A stretch of 51,409 nt of DNA from Thermoleophilia bacterium. Lineage in GTDB: Bacteria; Actinomycetota; Thermoleophilia; Miltoncostaeales; Miltoncostaeaceae. The position numbers and the translations under genes are program-made. The DNA lies in contig JADGPG010000023.1 of NCBI GenBank assembly GCA_017882545.1, forward strand, positions 1 to 51,409, given 5' to 3'. The notes beneath the pieces were generated by a model. The model saw only the letters and a list, made by a program, of their open reading frames with translations, ran no database searches and was not told the DNA's origin. The first letter of the stretch is position 1. Every line of letters starts with the position of its first letter. Below are positions 32,613-41,773 of the stretch, one piece after another.

Positions 32613-33709
32613 TCGACATCCCGGATCAGCCGCTGGCCGCAAAGATCCTCGACGGAGCCGTGGCGGGCGATCGCGTACCGCAGCAGTTCTTGCTGTTCGG
32701 GCCTCCCGGCACGGGCAAGCGTGCGACGGCGCTCTCGGTTGCGGGTGCGCTGATCGGGGTCCCGGCCGGGGCCGACATCCGTGCCCACCTGGACCTGTCG
32801 GTGGTGCGCGCGTCGGGTGCCCAAATCCTGATCGACGACCTCGACGACGCGCTGCGGGATCTCGCCGCGCGGCCCGTGGTCGGGCGCTGTCGGGTCGTCA
32901 TCATCGAGGGCGCCGAACGGTTGCGCCTCGTGGCCGCCGATCGAATTCTCAAGCCGCTGGAAGAGCCGCCGCCCGGCTCCCGGGTAATCCTCGTGACCGA
33001 TCGTCCCGACGACGTGCTGGCGACGATCCGGTCGCGGTGCCTGCCGGTGCCGTTCCGCAGTCCCGGCTGGCGGGTGATCGCCGACCGTCTCATCGCTGCC
33101 GGCTTGGCCCCGGCCGAGGCCGAGTCCCGCGCGCGGACCGAGGGTCCGATGGCGCTCGCCGGCGATCCGTTCTGGCGATCGATGCGCGTGGTCGGGGTGG
33201 AACTGGGCCTGAACATCCTCGGCGGAGATCGCGCCGGTGCGGATGTCGTCGCCGACGCACAGCACCGCATGGAAACCGCTGCCGCCGCCCATCCATCGGA
33301 CGAACTGGTCGAGCTGCGTCGGGCCGCCGCCGAGCTTGAGGGCAAGCGCGGGGGCCGCACCGCGGCCAAGAAGGCCGAGGACCAGCAAAAGCGCGAGCGG
33401 CGGCGCATGGTCTCCGACGGCTGGCACACGGTGCTGACCGGTGCCGCCGGCGTGGTGGCCGACGGTCTGGCGGTCGCCGTGGGTGCCGGCGGCGCGGTAC
33501 GCCATCGCGACCGGCGGGACGCGATCGTCGCCGCGGGGGCACCCGCCGAGTTGTGCATTCGGGCGCTCGAGGAGATCGAGATGACCCGTGCCGACCTTGT
33601 ACTCAACCCGACGGTCGATCTGGCGGTCGAGGCCCTGCTGGTGCGAATCGCGCAGGCGCGCCGGGGTGAGCGCCACCCCTTGCGGGCCGCGGGCCGCCTT
33701 CGCTGGTGA
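32609..33709 (+). CDS. holB: DNA polymerase III delta-prime subunit (clamp loader)
   Basis: A 366-residue AAA+ clamp-loader subunit. Walker A is FGPPGTGKRATALSV. The Walker B-like strand is RVVIIEGAERLRLVAADRIL (DEAD-type residues not conserved, as usual for delta-prime). It continues with LEEPPPGSRVILVTD and the SRC sensor motif TIRSRCLPVPF. The zinc-binding cysteines of many delta-prime proteins are absent. The C-terminal third is Arg/Lys-rich and divergent (ELEGKRGGRTAAKK). The ATG overlaps the tmk TGA. With tmk it forms the core of this operon. Confidence 0.88.
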   Translation: MIDIPDQPLAAKILDGAVAGDRVPQQFLLFGPPGTGKRATALSVAGALIGVPAGADIRAHLDLSVVRASGAQILIDDLDDALRDLAARPVVGRCRVVIIEGAERLRLVAADRILKPLEEPPPGSRVILVTDRPDDVLATIRSRCLPVPFRSPGWRVIADRLIAAGLAPAEAESRARTEGPMALAGDPFWRSMRVVGVELGLNILGGDRAGADVVADAQHRMETAAAAHPSDELVELRRAAAELEGKRGGRTAAKKAEDQQKRERRRMVSDGWHTVLTGAAGVVADGLAVAVGAGGAVRHRDRRDAIVAAGAPAELCIRALEEIEMTRADLVLNPTVDLAVEALLVRIAQARRGERHPLRAAGRLRW

Positions 33710-34332
33710 CTGCGCGCCCGGGGCGCGGGGTGCTCGGCCGGCGCGGGCTCGTGATCGGGATGGCAATCCTCGTCGCGGTCGCGCTCTTCGGCGGGCGGCG
33801 CCTGCTGCACGCGCCGTCGCGGGTGCCGGCGGGGGTCGACCAGGCGCTCGCGCGGTACCCGGCGTTCGCGCCGGCGACCCCGGCCCGGGTCGCCGTGGGC
33901 TCGCACGGGGGGCGCTGGACGCGGTATGCGGCGATCGCCGCCCTCGGGACGGCCGACTGGCGCGCGGCCTTCGCGGAGGCCGGACGCGCCTGGGCGCCGC
34001 CGACGTGGCGGGTCGTCCTGCCGCCGCCGACCGTCACCGACCAGCGCGCCCGGTTCGTGCTTGCGATCGGTCTCGCGCTCGGCGACTGGGTCCAGGACCT
34101 GTCCGGCATCCCCGGCCTGGTCGGGGCCGACCGGCGCCACGGCACCGCCTCGGCGGCGAGCGTTGCGATCCAGACGACCCGGCTCGACGCGTGCCTGGCC
34201 GGGGCGTGGGGGCGCTCGGTGGCGCCGCCGGAGGCCATCGAGCGGGTCGTCACGCCCGCGCTGCGGTCGTGGGTCGCCCGTGGCGCCGCCACCGGTCTGC
34301 CGGCGACGTGCACGGCCGCGCTGGGGGTCTGA
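33706..34332 (+). CDS. Uncharacterised membrane-anchored or secreted protein
   Basis: A 208-residue protein that starts at GTG 33706 inside the holB stop (GTGA). An N-terminal basic segment and hydrophobic helix (RGLVIGMAILVAVALFGGRR, about residues 13-31) should export it and may anchor it. The outer part is Ala/Arg-rich, with two Cys (DACLAGAW and ATCTAALGV) that could form a disulfide. I recognise no family. Its coupling to a replication operon is likely a matter of transcription rather than function. Confidence 0.65.
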   Translation: MTARPGRGVLGRRGLVIGMAILVAVALFGGRRLLHAPSRVPAGVDQALARYPAFAPATPARVAVGSHGGRWTRYAAIAALGTADWRAAFAEAGRAWAPPTWRVVLPPPTVTDQRARFVLAIGLALGDWVQDLSGIPGLVGADRRHGTASAASVAIQTTRLDACLAGAWGRSVAPPEAIERVVTPALRSWVARGAATGLPATCTAALGV

Positions 34333-34441
34333 ACCGCCCCACGATCGGGCGTGTTCGCCGTCGCCCGCTACCATTGCCTCTGGCCGTCTACGCTGCGCAC
34401 CCCGTGCGGCGACCGCCGACGTGCAGCAATAAGGGAGATCC

Positions 34442-36271
34442 GTGGCCCACCGAGAAGACTTGCGCAACGTTGCCATCGTGGCGCACGTTGACCATGGCAA
34501 GACGACGCTTGTCGACGCGATGCTCTGGCAGACGGGCGCGTTTCGCGCCAACCAGGAGGTCGCGACCCGGGTCATGGACTCGAACGATCTCGAGCGCGAA
34601 AAGGGCATCACGATCCTCGCCAAGAACACCGCGGTGCGGTACGGCGACGTGACCATCAATATCCTCGACACGCCCGGACATGCCGACTTTGGCGGCGAGG
34701 TCGAGCGCAGCCTGTTCATGGCCGACGGTGTGGCGCTGCTTGTCGACGCGTCGGAGGGGCCGCTGCCCCAGACGCGGTTCGTGCTGTCGAAGGCGCTCGC
34801 CCACGGCCTGCCGGTCGTGCTGGTCGTCAACAAGATCGACCGGCCCGATGCCCGCGTCGCCGAGGTGGTCGACGAGGTCTACGCGCTGTTCATCGAGCTC
34901 GACGCCGACGAGTCCCAGATCGAGTTCCCGATCGTCTATTGCAACGCCAAGGCCGGCCAGGCGACGCTCGACCCCGCCGCCCCGGGCACGGATCTCACAC
35001 CGCTGTTCGCGACGCTGCTCGAGCATATCCCGCCGCCCGTCTACGACGAGGATCACCCGCTGCAGGCGCTGGTCACCAATCTCGATGCGTCCCCGTATCT
35101 TGGGCGCCTCGCCCTCTGCCGGGTGTGGCACGGGACGATCCGCAAGGGCCAGCAGATCGCGTGGTGCCGCGCCAACGGCGACATCGAACGGGCCCGCATC
35201 ACCGAGCTGTTCCTCACCGAGGCGCTCGACCGCGTACCGGCCGACGAGGCCGGCCCCGGCGACCTGATCGCCGTCGCCGGCCTGCCCGAGGTCACGATCG
35301 GCGACACCCTCGCCGAGGTGGACGACCCGCGCCCGCTGTCGGTGCTCTCGGTCGACGAGCCGTCGATGTCGGTCACGATCGGCATCAACACGTCGCCGCT
35401 CGCCGGACGCGACGGCACCAAGCTGACGGCCCGGATGATGATCGCCCGGCTTGAGCAGGAACTGATCGGCAACGTCAGCCTGCGGGTGCTGCCAACCGAG
35501 CGCCCCGACACCTGGGAGGTCCAGGGGCGCGGCGAGCTGCAGCTGGCCGTCCTCGTCGAGACGATGCGCCGCGAGGGCTTCGAGCTGACCGTCGGGCGTC
35601 CGCGGGTCGTCATCCGCGTGATCGACGGCGTGCAACACGAGCCGGTCGAACGGGTGATGGTCGATGTGCCCGAGGAGCACATCGGAGTGATCACCCAGAT
35701 GCTCGCCGCCCGCAAGGGCCGCATGCAGGACGTGGCCAACCACGGTCACGGATGGGCGCGCATGACCTACCTCGTCCCGACGCGCGGACTGATCGGCATG
35801 CGCACGCAGCTGATGACCGAAACCCGCGGCACGGCCATCGTCCACCAGATCTTCGAGGGGTGGGAGCCGTGGCAGGGTGTGATTACCACGCGCACGAACG
35901 GGAGCCTGGTCGCGGATCGCGCCGGCATGACCACGACCTTCGCGCTGATGAACCTGCAGGAGCGCGGGCAGCTGCTGGTCGGGCCGGGCGTGGAGGTCTA
36001 CGAGGGGGCCGTGATCGGCGAGCACCAGCGCGCCGACGACCTCGACGTGAACCCCACCAAGGAAAAGAAGCTGACCAACATGCGCTCCTCGACCGCCGAC
36101 GAGCTCGTGCGGCTGGACGCATACCGGAACCTGTCGCTGGACGAGGCCCTGGAACTCGTCAGCGACGACGAATGCGTCGAAGTTACCCCTACGCGTGTGC
36201 GCGTCCGCAAGGTCGAGCTCACCCAGGCCGGACGGGCCAAGCGGGCGCGTCGCCAACGCGTCACGGCCTAG
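34442..36271 (+). CDS. typA: Ribosome-associated translational GTPase TypA/BipA
   Basis: A 609-residue translation factor-family GTPase that acts in ribosome assembly and stress responses. G1 is VAHVDHGKTTLVDAMLWQTG; the switch/G2 region has REKGITILAKN; G3 is DTPGHADFGGEVERSL; G4 is VVNKIDRPDA. Domains II and III, an EF-G-like domain V (from about residue 400) and the TypA-specific C-terminal domain all follow, and the length is normal. GTG 34442 has GGGAG about 6 bases upstream. It lies 45 bp before ppa. Confidence 0.96.
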   Translation: MAHREDLRNVAIVAHVDHGKTTLVDAMLWQTGAFRANQEVATRVMDSNDLEREKGITILAKNTAVRYGDVTINILDTPGHADFGGEVERSLFMADGVALLVDASEGPLPQTRFVLSKALAHGLPVVLVVNKIDRPDARVAEVVDEVYALFIELDADESQIEFPIVYCNAKAGQATLDPAAPGTDLTPLFATLLEHIPPPVYDEDHPLQALVTNLDASPYLGRLALCRVWHGTIRKGQQIAWCRANGDIERARITELFLTEALDRVPADEAGPGDLIAVAGLPEVTIGDTLAEVDDPRPLSVLSVDEPSMSVTIGINTSPLAGRDGTKLTARMMIARLEQELIGNVSLRVLPTERPDTWEVQGRGELQLAVLVETMRREGFELTVGRPRVVIRVIDGVQHEPVERVMVDVPEEHIGVITQMLAARKGRMQDVANHGHGWARMTYLVPTRGLIGMRTQLMTETRGTAIVHQIFEGWEPWQGVITTRTNGSLVADRAGMTTTFALMNLQERGQLLVGPGVEVYEGAVIGEHQRADDLDVNPTKEKKLTNMRSSTADELVRLDAYRNLSLDEALELVSDDECVEVTPTRVRVRKVELTQAGRAKRARRQRVTA

Positions 36272-36316
36272 TCCCGCTCGGACCGTGTCCCGTCGAAATC
36301 CGAAGGAGTCCCGTTC

Positions 36317-36874
36317 GTGAATCCCTGGCATGACGTTTACGTCGACGATCATCTGGCCGACAACTCGTTCCCGGTGGTCATCGAGGTGCCGCAGGGCTCG
36401 AAGAACAAGTATGAGCTCGACAAGTCCTCGGGCCTGTTGAAGCTGGACCGGGTCCTGTACTCGGCCGTGCACTACCCGGCCAACTACGGGTTCATCCCGC
36501 GGACCTACTGCGACGACGGCGACCCGCTCGACGTGCTCGTGCTTGGCCAGGAACCGGTCGTGCCCCTGGCGATCGTCGACGCGCGTGCGATTGCGGTGCT
36601 GCGGATGCGCGACGAGAAGGGCATCGACGACAAGATCATTGCCGTCGCCACCCAGGATCCGTCGGTCAACGGGTACCACCACTACACCGAGCTGCCGCCG
36701 CACATCCTTCGGGAGATGGGCCGCTTCTTCCAGGACTACAAGGCGCTCGAGAACAAAGAGGTCGTCGTCGAGGATCCGCTCGGTCCCGATGACGCGATGG
36801 CGACGATCGCCGAGGCCCTCGACCTCTATCGGCGCCTGCGCCGCGGTGACCTGCCCAAGGCGGCAATCGCCTGA
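36317..36874 (+). CDS. ppa: Family I inorganic pyrophosphatase
   Basis: A 185-residue soluble pyrophosphatase that hydrolyses PPi from biosynthesis. Conserved active-site parts are 'EVPQGSKNKYELDKSSG', 'YPANYGFIPRTYCDDGDPLD' (the Asp cluster that binds Mg2+) and 'FFQDYKALENKEV'. It starts at GTG 36317 with AAGGAG 8 bases upstream. The length is typical. A perfect hairpin follows 6 bp after the stop. Confidence 0.96.
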   Translation: MNPWHDVYVDDHLADNSFPVVIEVPQGSKNKYELDKSSGLLKLDRVLYSAVHYPANYGFIPRTYCDDGDPLDVLVLGQEPVVPLAIVDARAIAVLRMRDEKGIDDKIIAVATQDPSVNGYHHYTELPPHILREMGRFFQDYKALENKEVVVEDPLGPDDAMATIAEALDLYRRLRRGDLPKAAIA

Positions 36875-36880
36875 CCGTGT

Positions 36881-36921
36881 GCCTCGCAATCCGATAGGCG
36901 TGGCCTATCGGATTGCGAGGC
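36881..36921 (+). terminator. Perfect 18-bp hairpin after ppa
   Basis: gcctcgcaatccgatagg (36881-36898) and its exact complement (36904-36921) enclose a 5-base loop. It lies 6 bp past the ppa stop. There is no U-tract, as with the other hairpins in this window. Confidence 0.75.
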
Positions 36922-37077
36922 GATGGCGATTGGACCCGGGTCGGTCAAGCGTGTTAGGTACGAGGCAACGGGTGCCATGCACCCGGCTCGGACCGTCACC
37001 CCTCGCCCCGGAGCAGCAATGGCATTCCCCGTGTGTACGTGGATCGTGCGAGCCCAGGCCCCGACGGAGGGCATGCG

Positions 37078-39318
37078 ATGAGCACGACCCCGCGCACGGT
37101 CGAGAGCGCCACCACCCACGTCATCCCGACGGGGCCGTTTGCGCGGGTCGGCCGCTGGAGCGGACGACACCGCCGCTGGGTGATCACCTTCTGGATCGTC
37201 CTGTTCGTCGTCATGGTGCCGTTCGCCGGCAAGCTGACCGGGCGGCTCTCCCAGGGCGGCTTCGAGATCTCGGGCTCCACGTCACAGGGCGCCAACAACG
37301 TCGTGGCCAAGAAGTTCACCAACGAGTTCCCATCGAACATGACGGTGGTGTTCTCGAGCCCGACGCTGGCTCCGAGCGATCCCGCCTTCCAGGCGGTGAT
37401 CGCCACAACGGCCGCCGCGGTCAAGCGCGCCGGCGGCACGGTCGTCGGTCAGGTGATCACGCCGGCCCAGAACCCGCAGCTGGCATACCCGAAGACACGT
37501 ACGGCCCTGGCGCAGATCGGCATGACCGAGTCGCTCGACCAGGTACTCGCCCACACCAAGTCCATCATCGACGCCGCGGACGCCCAGTCGACGTCGGACG
37601 TGCGGGTCGGGGTGACCTCGGGTCCGGCGATCTACACCGACTTCAATGCGGTCAACGCCCACGATCTGGCCATCTCGGAATCGGTCCAGGTGCCGCTGAT
37701 TCTGCTCGTGCTGGTGATCTTCTTCGGCTCGCTGTGGGCCGCCGGTATTCCGGTGGTCGTGACGGTCATCGGCCTGGTGACGACGCTCGGTGCACTGTGG
37801 TTCATCGCGGGCTGGATGAGCCTGTCAATCTACGTCCAGAACGTGGTGCCGCTGATCGGCATCGGCATCGGCGTCGATTACTCGTTGTTCATCGTGAATC
37901 GCTTTCGGGACGAGCTGCGGGAGGGCTTCGATCCGCTTGATGCCGCCGCGATCACGACCGGTCGCGCGGGGAAGGCGATCTTCTTCTCCGGCCTCACGGT
38001 GGCGGTGGCGCTGGCCGGAATGCTCGCCGTCGGCGTCCCGATCTTTACCGGGTTCGCGGTCGGCACGATCGGGGTCGTCGTGGCCCTCGTCGCGGCCAGC
38101 CTCACCTTTACGCCGGCCGTGCTGGTGGCACTGCACAAGCGGCTGTTCCGGTGGGACGCGGTCGCTCTGGTACGGCGCCTGTTGCACCGTCCGCCGCGGC
38201 GGGTCATCACCGACGACGGGGACTTCGGGTTCTGGGGCCGCTGGGCGGCCGCGGTGATGCGTCGACCGTGGACGGTGCTGATCAGCGCCACGGCGGTACT
38301 GCTCGTCCTGGCCTCGCCGGTGTTGGTGATGAAGACCGGCTCGAGCGGCGTGACCGCGTTGCCCAAGGACGTGCCCTCGCGGGTCGCCGCCGGCCAGCTG
38401 GTGGCCGCCGCGGGCCCCGGTGCGGAGGATCCGATCAGCGTCGTGTTCGACGGGACGAGCGCCTCGGGGCTCGCGACCCGCATCGCCGCGCAGAACTTCC
38501 AGAGCTCGGTGGCCGCCGATCCGCAGGTCTCGGGCGTCAAGTCGGACCTCGCCATCTCCACGGACGGCTCGGCGGTCGTCGTCACCGTCTATCCGAAGTC
38601 CAATGAGGACACGCAGGCTGCGCAGGACCTGGCCGGTCGGATCGCCGACACCTACGGCCCGCGGGCCGTGGCGAACTCCCCGATACGCGTCTATGTCGGC
38701 GGAGCGGCCAGCGCGAACCGCGACTTCACGGCGGCCGTCGCGGGTCGCCTGCCATACGTGATCGGTCTGGTGATGATCCTGACCTTCATCGTCCTGACCG
38801 TCCTGTTCCGGTCGCTCGTGCTGCCGCTGAAGGCCGTCGTGATGACCCTGCTGTCGGTGCTCGCGGCCTACGGGGTCATGGTCGCCGTCTTCCAGTGGGG
38901 CTGGGCGGACAGCGTCCTGCGCTTCGACCATCTCGGGCACGTCACCAACTGGGTGCCGGCGTTCATGTTCTCGATCCTGTTCGGCCTATCGATGGACTAC
39001 GAGGTGTTTCTGCTCTCGAGGGTGCGCGAGTACCGCGACCGCGGGGGCACCGACAACGACGCCGTGGCGTTCGGACTCGCCCGGACCGGACGGATCATTA
39101 CGACTGCGGCTCTGCTGATGATCATCGTGTTCCTGTCGTTCGGGTCCAACCGGCTGATCCCGCTCAAGGAGATGTCGCTTGGTCTGGCCGTGGCGATCCT
39201 CGTCGACGCGACGCTCGTGCGCCTGCTCCTGGTGCCCGCGTTCATGCGCCTGGCCGGCAAGTGGAACTGGTGGCTGCCCGCGTGGATGGACAAGATCATC
39301 CCGGTGATCGAGGAGTAA
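37078..39318 (+). CDS. MMPL family RND-type transporter
   Basis: A 746-residue integral membrane protein with the MMPL layout. TM1 (WVITFWIVLFVVMVPFAG) is followed by an extracytoplasmic domain of about 140 residues, then a five-helix block (LILLVLVIFFGSLWAAGIPV onward) with GIGIGVDYSLFIVNRFRDE. A second TM/ectodomain/TM half repeats the plan and ends in 'LFGLSMDYEVFLLSRVREY'. MMPL proteins use the proton gradient to export lipids, siderophores or drugs. The two Asp-Tyr pairs of the proton relay are visible. ATG 37078 has GGAGG 7 bases upstream. The substrate is unknown. Confidence 0.92.
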   Translation: MSTTPRTVESATTHVIPTGPFARVGRWSGRHRRWVITFWIVLFVVMVPFAGKLTGRLSQGGFEISGSTSQGANNVVAKKFTNEFPSNMTVVFSSPTLAPSDPAFQAVIATTAAAVKRAGGTVVGQVITPAQNPQLAYPKTRTALAQIGMTESLDQVLAHTKSIIDAADAQSTSDVRVGVTSGPAIYTDFNAVNAHDLAISESVQVPLILLVLVIFFGSLWAAGIPVVVTVIGLVTTLGALWFIAGWMSLSIYVQNVVPLIGIGIGVDYSLFIVNRFRDELREGFDPLDAAAITTGRAGKAIFFSGLTVAVALAGMLAVGVPIFTGFAVGTIGVVVALVAASLTFTPAVLVALHKRLFRWDAVALVRRLLHRPPRRVITDDGDFGFWGRWAAAVMRRPWTVLISATAVLLVLASPVLVMKTGSSGVTALPKDVPSRVAAGQLVAAAGPGAEDPISVVFDGTSASGLATRIAAQNFQSSVAADPQVSGVKSDLAISTDGSAVVVTVYPKSNEDTQAAQDLAGRIADTYGPRAVANSPIRVYVGGAASANRDFTAAVAGRLPYVIGLVMILTFIVLTVLFRSLVLPLKAVVMTLLSVLAAYGVMVAVFQWGWADSVLRFDHLGHVTNWVPAFMFSILFGLSMDYEVFLLSRVREYRDRGGTDNDAVAFGLARTGRIITTAALLMIIVFLSFGSNRLIPLKEMSLGLAVAILVDATLVRLLLVPAFMRLAGKWNWWLPAWMDKIIPVIEE

Positions 39319-39501
39319 TCCCGTCAGTCGGCGCCGGGCAGCGCGTCTGCCCGGCGCCGCACCGTGCGTCGCTGCTCGACCACCAGCGACGCGTCGCAGG
39401 CGGGCAAGGCCAGGGTGGGGATTGACGACGGCAGCAGGCGCCACACCGGCACGGCCGGGACGGCCGGGGGTCGCACGGGGGTGCGGGCGTATGATCGGCG
39501 C

Positions 39502-40608
39502 GTGTGGCTCCCCGCGATGATCTGGACCAACCTGATGCGCCGGAGGGCACGCACGCTCTTCACCTCGATCGGCGTGGCGCTCGGGGTGGGACTGATCGTG
39601 GCCCTGCTGTCCATCAGCGCCGGCGTGCAGCAGACGGTCAACAACGTCATCCACCTCGGCGGGGCCGACTTCGGGCTGTTCCAGGGCCAGGTCACCGAGC
39701 TCACGAACTCGCTGCTTCCTGACCACATGACGGCCCGGGTTGCCGCCGATCCGGGTGTCAAGGAGACGGCGGGGGTCAAGCTGTTTGTCACGACGGTGGA
39801 CGGCCAGGGTTCGCAGCTGGTCTTCGGGCTGAACCCGTCCGAGTTCCCGGAGCGCCAGTTCGTGATCATCGCCGGTGCCCGACCGCGCGCCGACCAGGTG
39901 CTGTTGGGTGACACCGCGGCCGCGGCGCTCCATCGCGGTCCGGGAGACTCGGTCACGATCGCGGGCCACACGCTCCGGGTGTCCGGGATCTACCACAGCG
40001 GCAACTCGTTCGAAGACGGCGGGGTCGTCGCGCAGCTCGCGCTCGTCCAGCACTGGTCGGGACGACCGGGGGAGCTCACCTCGATCGCCGTGATCGTCCA
40101 ACCCGGTGCGTCGACCTCGCAGGTCGCCGCCCGTCTGGAGCGCCGCTATTCTGGGCTTGTCGCCGTCACGAATCCCGGCCAGGCGATCCAGGTCGACACG
40201 ACCAGCCGGCTGCTGATCAGTGCCGGGTGGGTGTTCTCGGTGGTCGCGCTGCTGGTCGGCGGCATCGGCGTCACCAACACGATGGCGATGTCGGTCATGG
40301 AGCGCAGTCAGGAGATCGGGGTGCTGCGCGCGGTGGGCTGGCCCGCCCGGCGCGTTGCGTGGGTCATCCTCGGGGAGGCGCTGGCGATCTGCCTGCTGGC
40401 GCTGGCATTCGGCCTCCTGCTGGGATGGGTCGCCGCGCAGCTGCTCGTAACGCGAGGTGCACTGTCGGATCTGGTGAGCCCCGTGTTTGGTCCGAGCGTG
40501 TTCGCGTGGGGGCTGGCCTTCTCCCTCGGGGTCGGGATGCTCGGAGCGATCTACCCGGTGATTCGGGCGGTGCGGCTCAACCCGATTGAGGCGCTGCGCC
40601 GGGAGTAA
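39502..40608 (+). CDS. MacB/FtsX-type ABC transporter permease
   Basis: A 368-residue permease. It has an N-terminal helix (MRRRARTLFTSIGVALGVGL), a MacB_PCD periplasmic domain (about residues 45-240), and three C-terminal helices of the FtsX fold. The second of these loops carries 'GVTNTMAMSVMERSQEIGVLRAVGWPARRV', the characteristic coupling motif, and the protein ends LNPIEALRRE. GTG 39502 and ATG 39517 are both possible starts. Unusually, its ATPase is encoded convergently, and the two coding regions overlap by 32 bp at their 3' ends. Confidence 0.9.
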   Translation: MWLPAMIWTNLMRRRARTLFTSIGVALGVGLIVALLSISAGVQQTVNNVIHLGGADFGLFQGQVTELTNSLLPDHMTARVAADPGVKETAGVKLFVTTVDGQGSQLVFGLNPSEFPERQFVIIAGARPRADQVLLGDTAAAALHRGPGDSVTIAGHTLRVSGIYHSGNSFEDGGVVAQLALVQHWSGRPGELTSIAVIVQPGASTSQVAARLERRYSGLVAVTNPGQAIQVDTTSRLLISAGWVFSVVALLVGGIGVTNTMAMSVMERSQEIGVLRAVGWPARRVAWVILGEALAICLLALAFGLLLGWVAAQLLVTRGALSDLVSPVFGPSVFAWGLAFSLGVGMLGAIYPVIRAVRLNPIEALRRE

Positions 40609-41284
40609 CAGACGTCAGCATGCCGTCGCGCATGCGCACGATCCGATCCGCTGTATGGGCCACGTCATCATCGTTGGTGACCATCAGGATGGTCATCCCG
40701 TACTGCTCGCGCACCTCGCGGAGCAGCGTCAGTACCGACGCGCCCGTGGACGAGTCGAGGGCGCCGGTGGGTTCGTCGGCCAGCAGCAGCGCCGGGTGGT
40801 TGGCCAGTGCTCGGGCGATGGCGACGCGCTGGCGCTCGCCGCCGGACATGACGCCGGGCCGGTCGTCTGCGCGGTCGGCGAGCCCGACTTCGGCGATCAG
40901 CGCCCGCGCCCGGCTCTCGCGTTCGCGCGGCGACGGCACCACCCCGATCATCGGCACCTGGACGTTCCAGAGCGCCGACAGCGTCGGGATCAGGTAGTGG
41001 AACTGGAAGACGAATCCGACCGTCCGGGCCCGATACGCGGCGAGGTCCGCAACGTCGGTCAGGGAGCGGCCGCCGACACTGATCGTGCCGCCGTCCGGCA
41101 GATCCAGGGCGCCGATAAGGTTGAGCAGCGTGCTCTTTCCGCAGCCCGACCGACCCGTCAGCGCGACGAATTCTCCTGCAGCGATCTCGAGCGTGACATC
41201 TTCGAGAGCGGAAATCCGCCCGCCCTCGAACGCCTTGGAAACGTGCTCGCAGACGACCTCGATGCCGCGGGGGGCGGGGCTCAC
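40577..41284 (-). CDS. ABC transporter ATP-binding protein (MacB/LolD type)
   Basis: A 235-residue ATPase. Walker A is ALTGRSGCGKSTLLNLIGAL; the Q-loop region is VGFVFQFHYLIPTLSALWN; the signature is MSGGERQRVAIARAL; Walker B is LLLADEPTGALDS; and the H-loop shows Asn/Asp-rich MVTNDDDVA, in which the usual His is not conserved. The motif set fits the MacB/LolD/FtsE class that serves FtsX-type permeases. GTG 41284 overlaps the stop of the lipoprotein gene (GTGA). The end overlaps the end of the convergent permease gene. Together these three genes probably encode one export or lipoprotein-handling system. Confidence 0.9.
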   Translation of the reverse strand: MSPAPRGIEVVCEHVSKAFEGGRISALEDVTLEIAAGEFVALTGRSGCGKSTLLNLIGALDLPDGGTISVGGRSLTDVADLAAYRARTVGFVFQFHYLIPTLSALWNVQVPMIGVVPSPRERESRARALIAEVGLADRADDRPGVMSGGERQRVAIARALANHPALLLADEPTGALDSSTGASVLTLLREVREQYGMTILMVTNDDDVAHTADRIVRMRDGMLTSVTPGAAPQSG

Positions 41285-41730
41285 GCGCGAGTGACTTGGA
41301 GCGGGTAGTTGACCGTTGCCGTGACGCCGTTGGCGGTGGCCTTCACCTGGAACACCAGCGGCTGGCCGACGGAGGCGGGTGGCCACTTGATCGTCTCCGC
41401 CCAGACGCCGTGTGCCACACGGTGCAGGCCGATCTGGCCCACGACCTGGCCTTGGAACAGCGCCTGCAGGTGGACGATCGCCGGTACCGGGGCGCCGGCG
41501 GCATTTGTCACCCGGACGACGTAGTGCCACGCGGTGTTGGCGACCGGGGTGTGGGTCGGGGCGGTCAGCCTTACGCGGATCGCCGCGGCCGGTGGTGTCG
41601 TGGTCGTCGCGGCGCTCGAGGCGGTGGTGGCGCTTGCTGTCGACGACGACCCGCCGCACGCGGCGAGCGCGGGAATCAACGTGAGCGCACAGAGGCCGCC
41701 GGCAGCGGCCGCACGTCGTCTGCGGGTCAT
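41281..41730 (-). CDS. Lipoprotein with beta-sandwich domain, partner of the MacB-like ABC system
   Basis: A 149-residue lipoprotein. The signal peptide starts MTRRRRAAAAGGLCALTLIP, and the lipobox ALAAC puts the lipidated Cys at residue 25. A Ser/Thr/Ala linker follows, then an immunoglobulin-like beta domain (WHYVVRVTNAAGAPVPA, 'GQPLVFQVKATANGVTATV'). Its TGA overlaps the ATPase start, which makes it the first gene of the pair. It may be an adaptor or substrate-binding part of the transporter; that is inferred from position only. Confidence 0.75.
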   Translation of the reverse strand: MTRRRRAAAAGGLCALTLIPALAACGGSSSTASATTASSAATTTTPPAAAIRVRLTAPTHTPVANTAWHYVVRVTNAAGAPVPAIVHLQALFQGQVVGQIGLHRVAHGVWAETIKWPPASVGQPLVFQVKATANGVTATVNYPLQVTRA

Positions 41731-41773
41731 CGGGTGCCCCGACCGGCAGGATCATCCGGCACCGGGGCGACAC

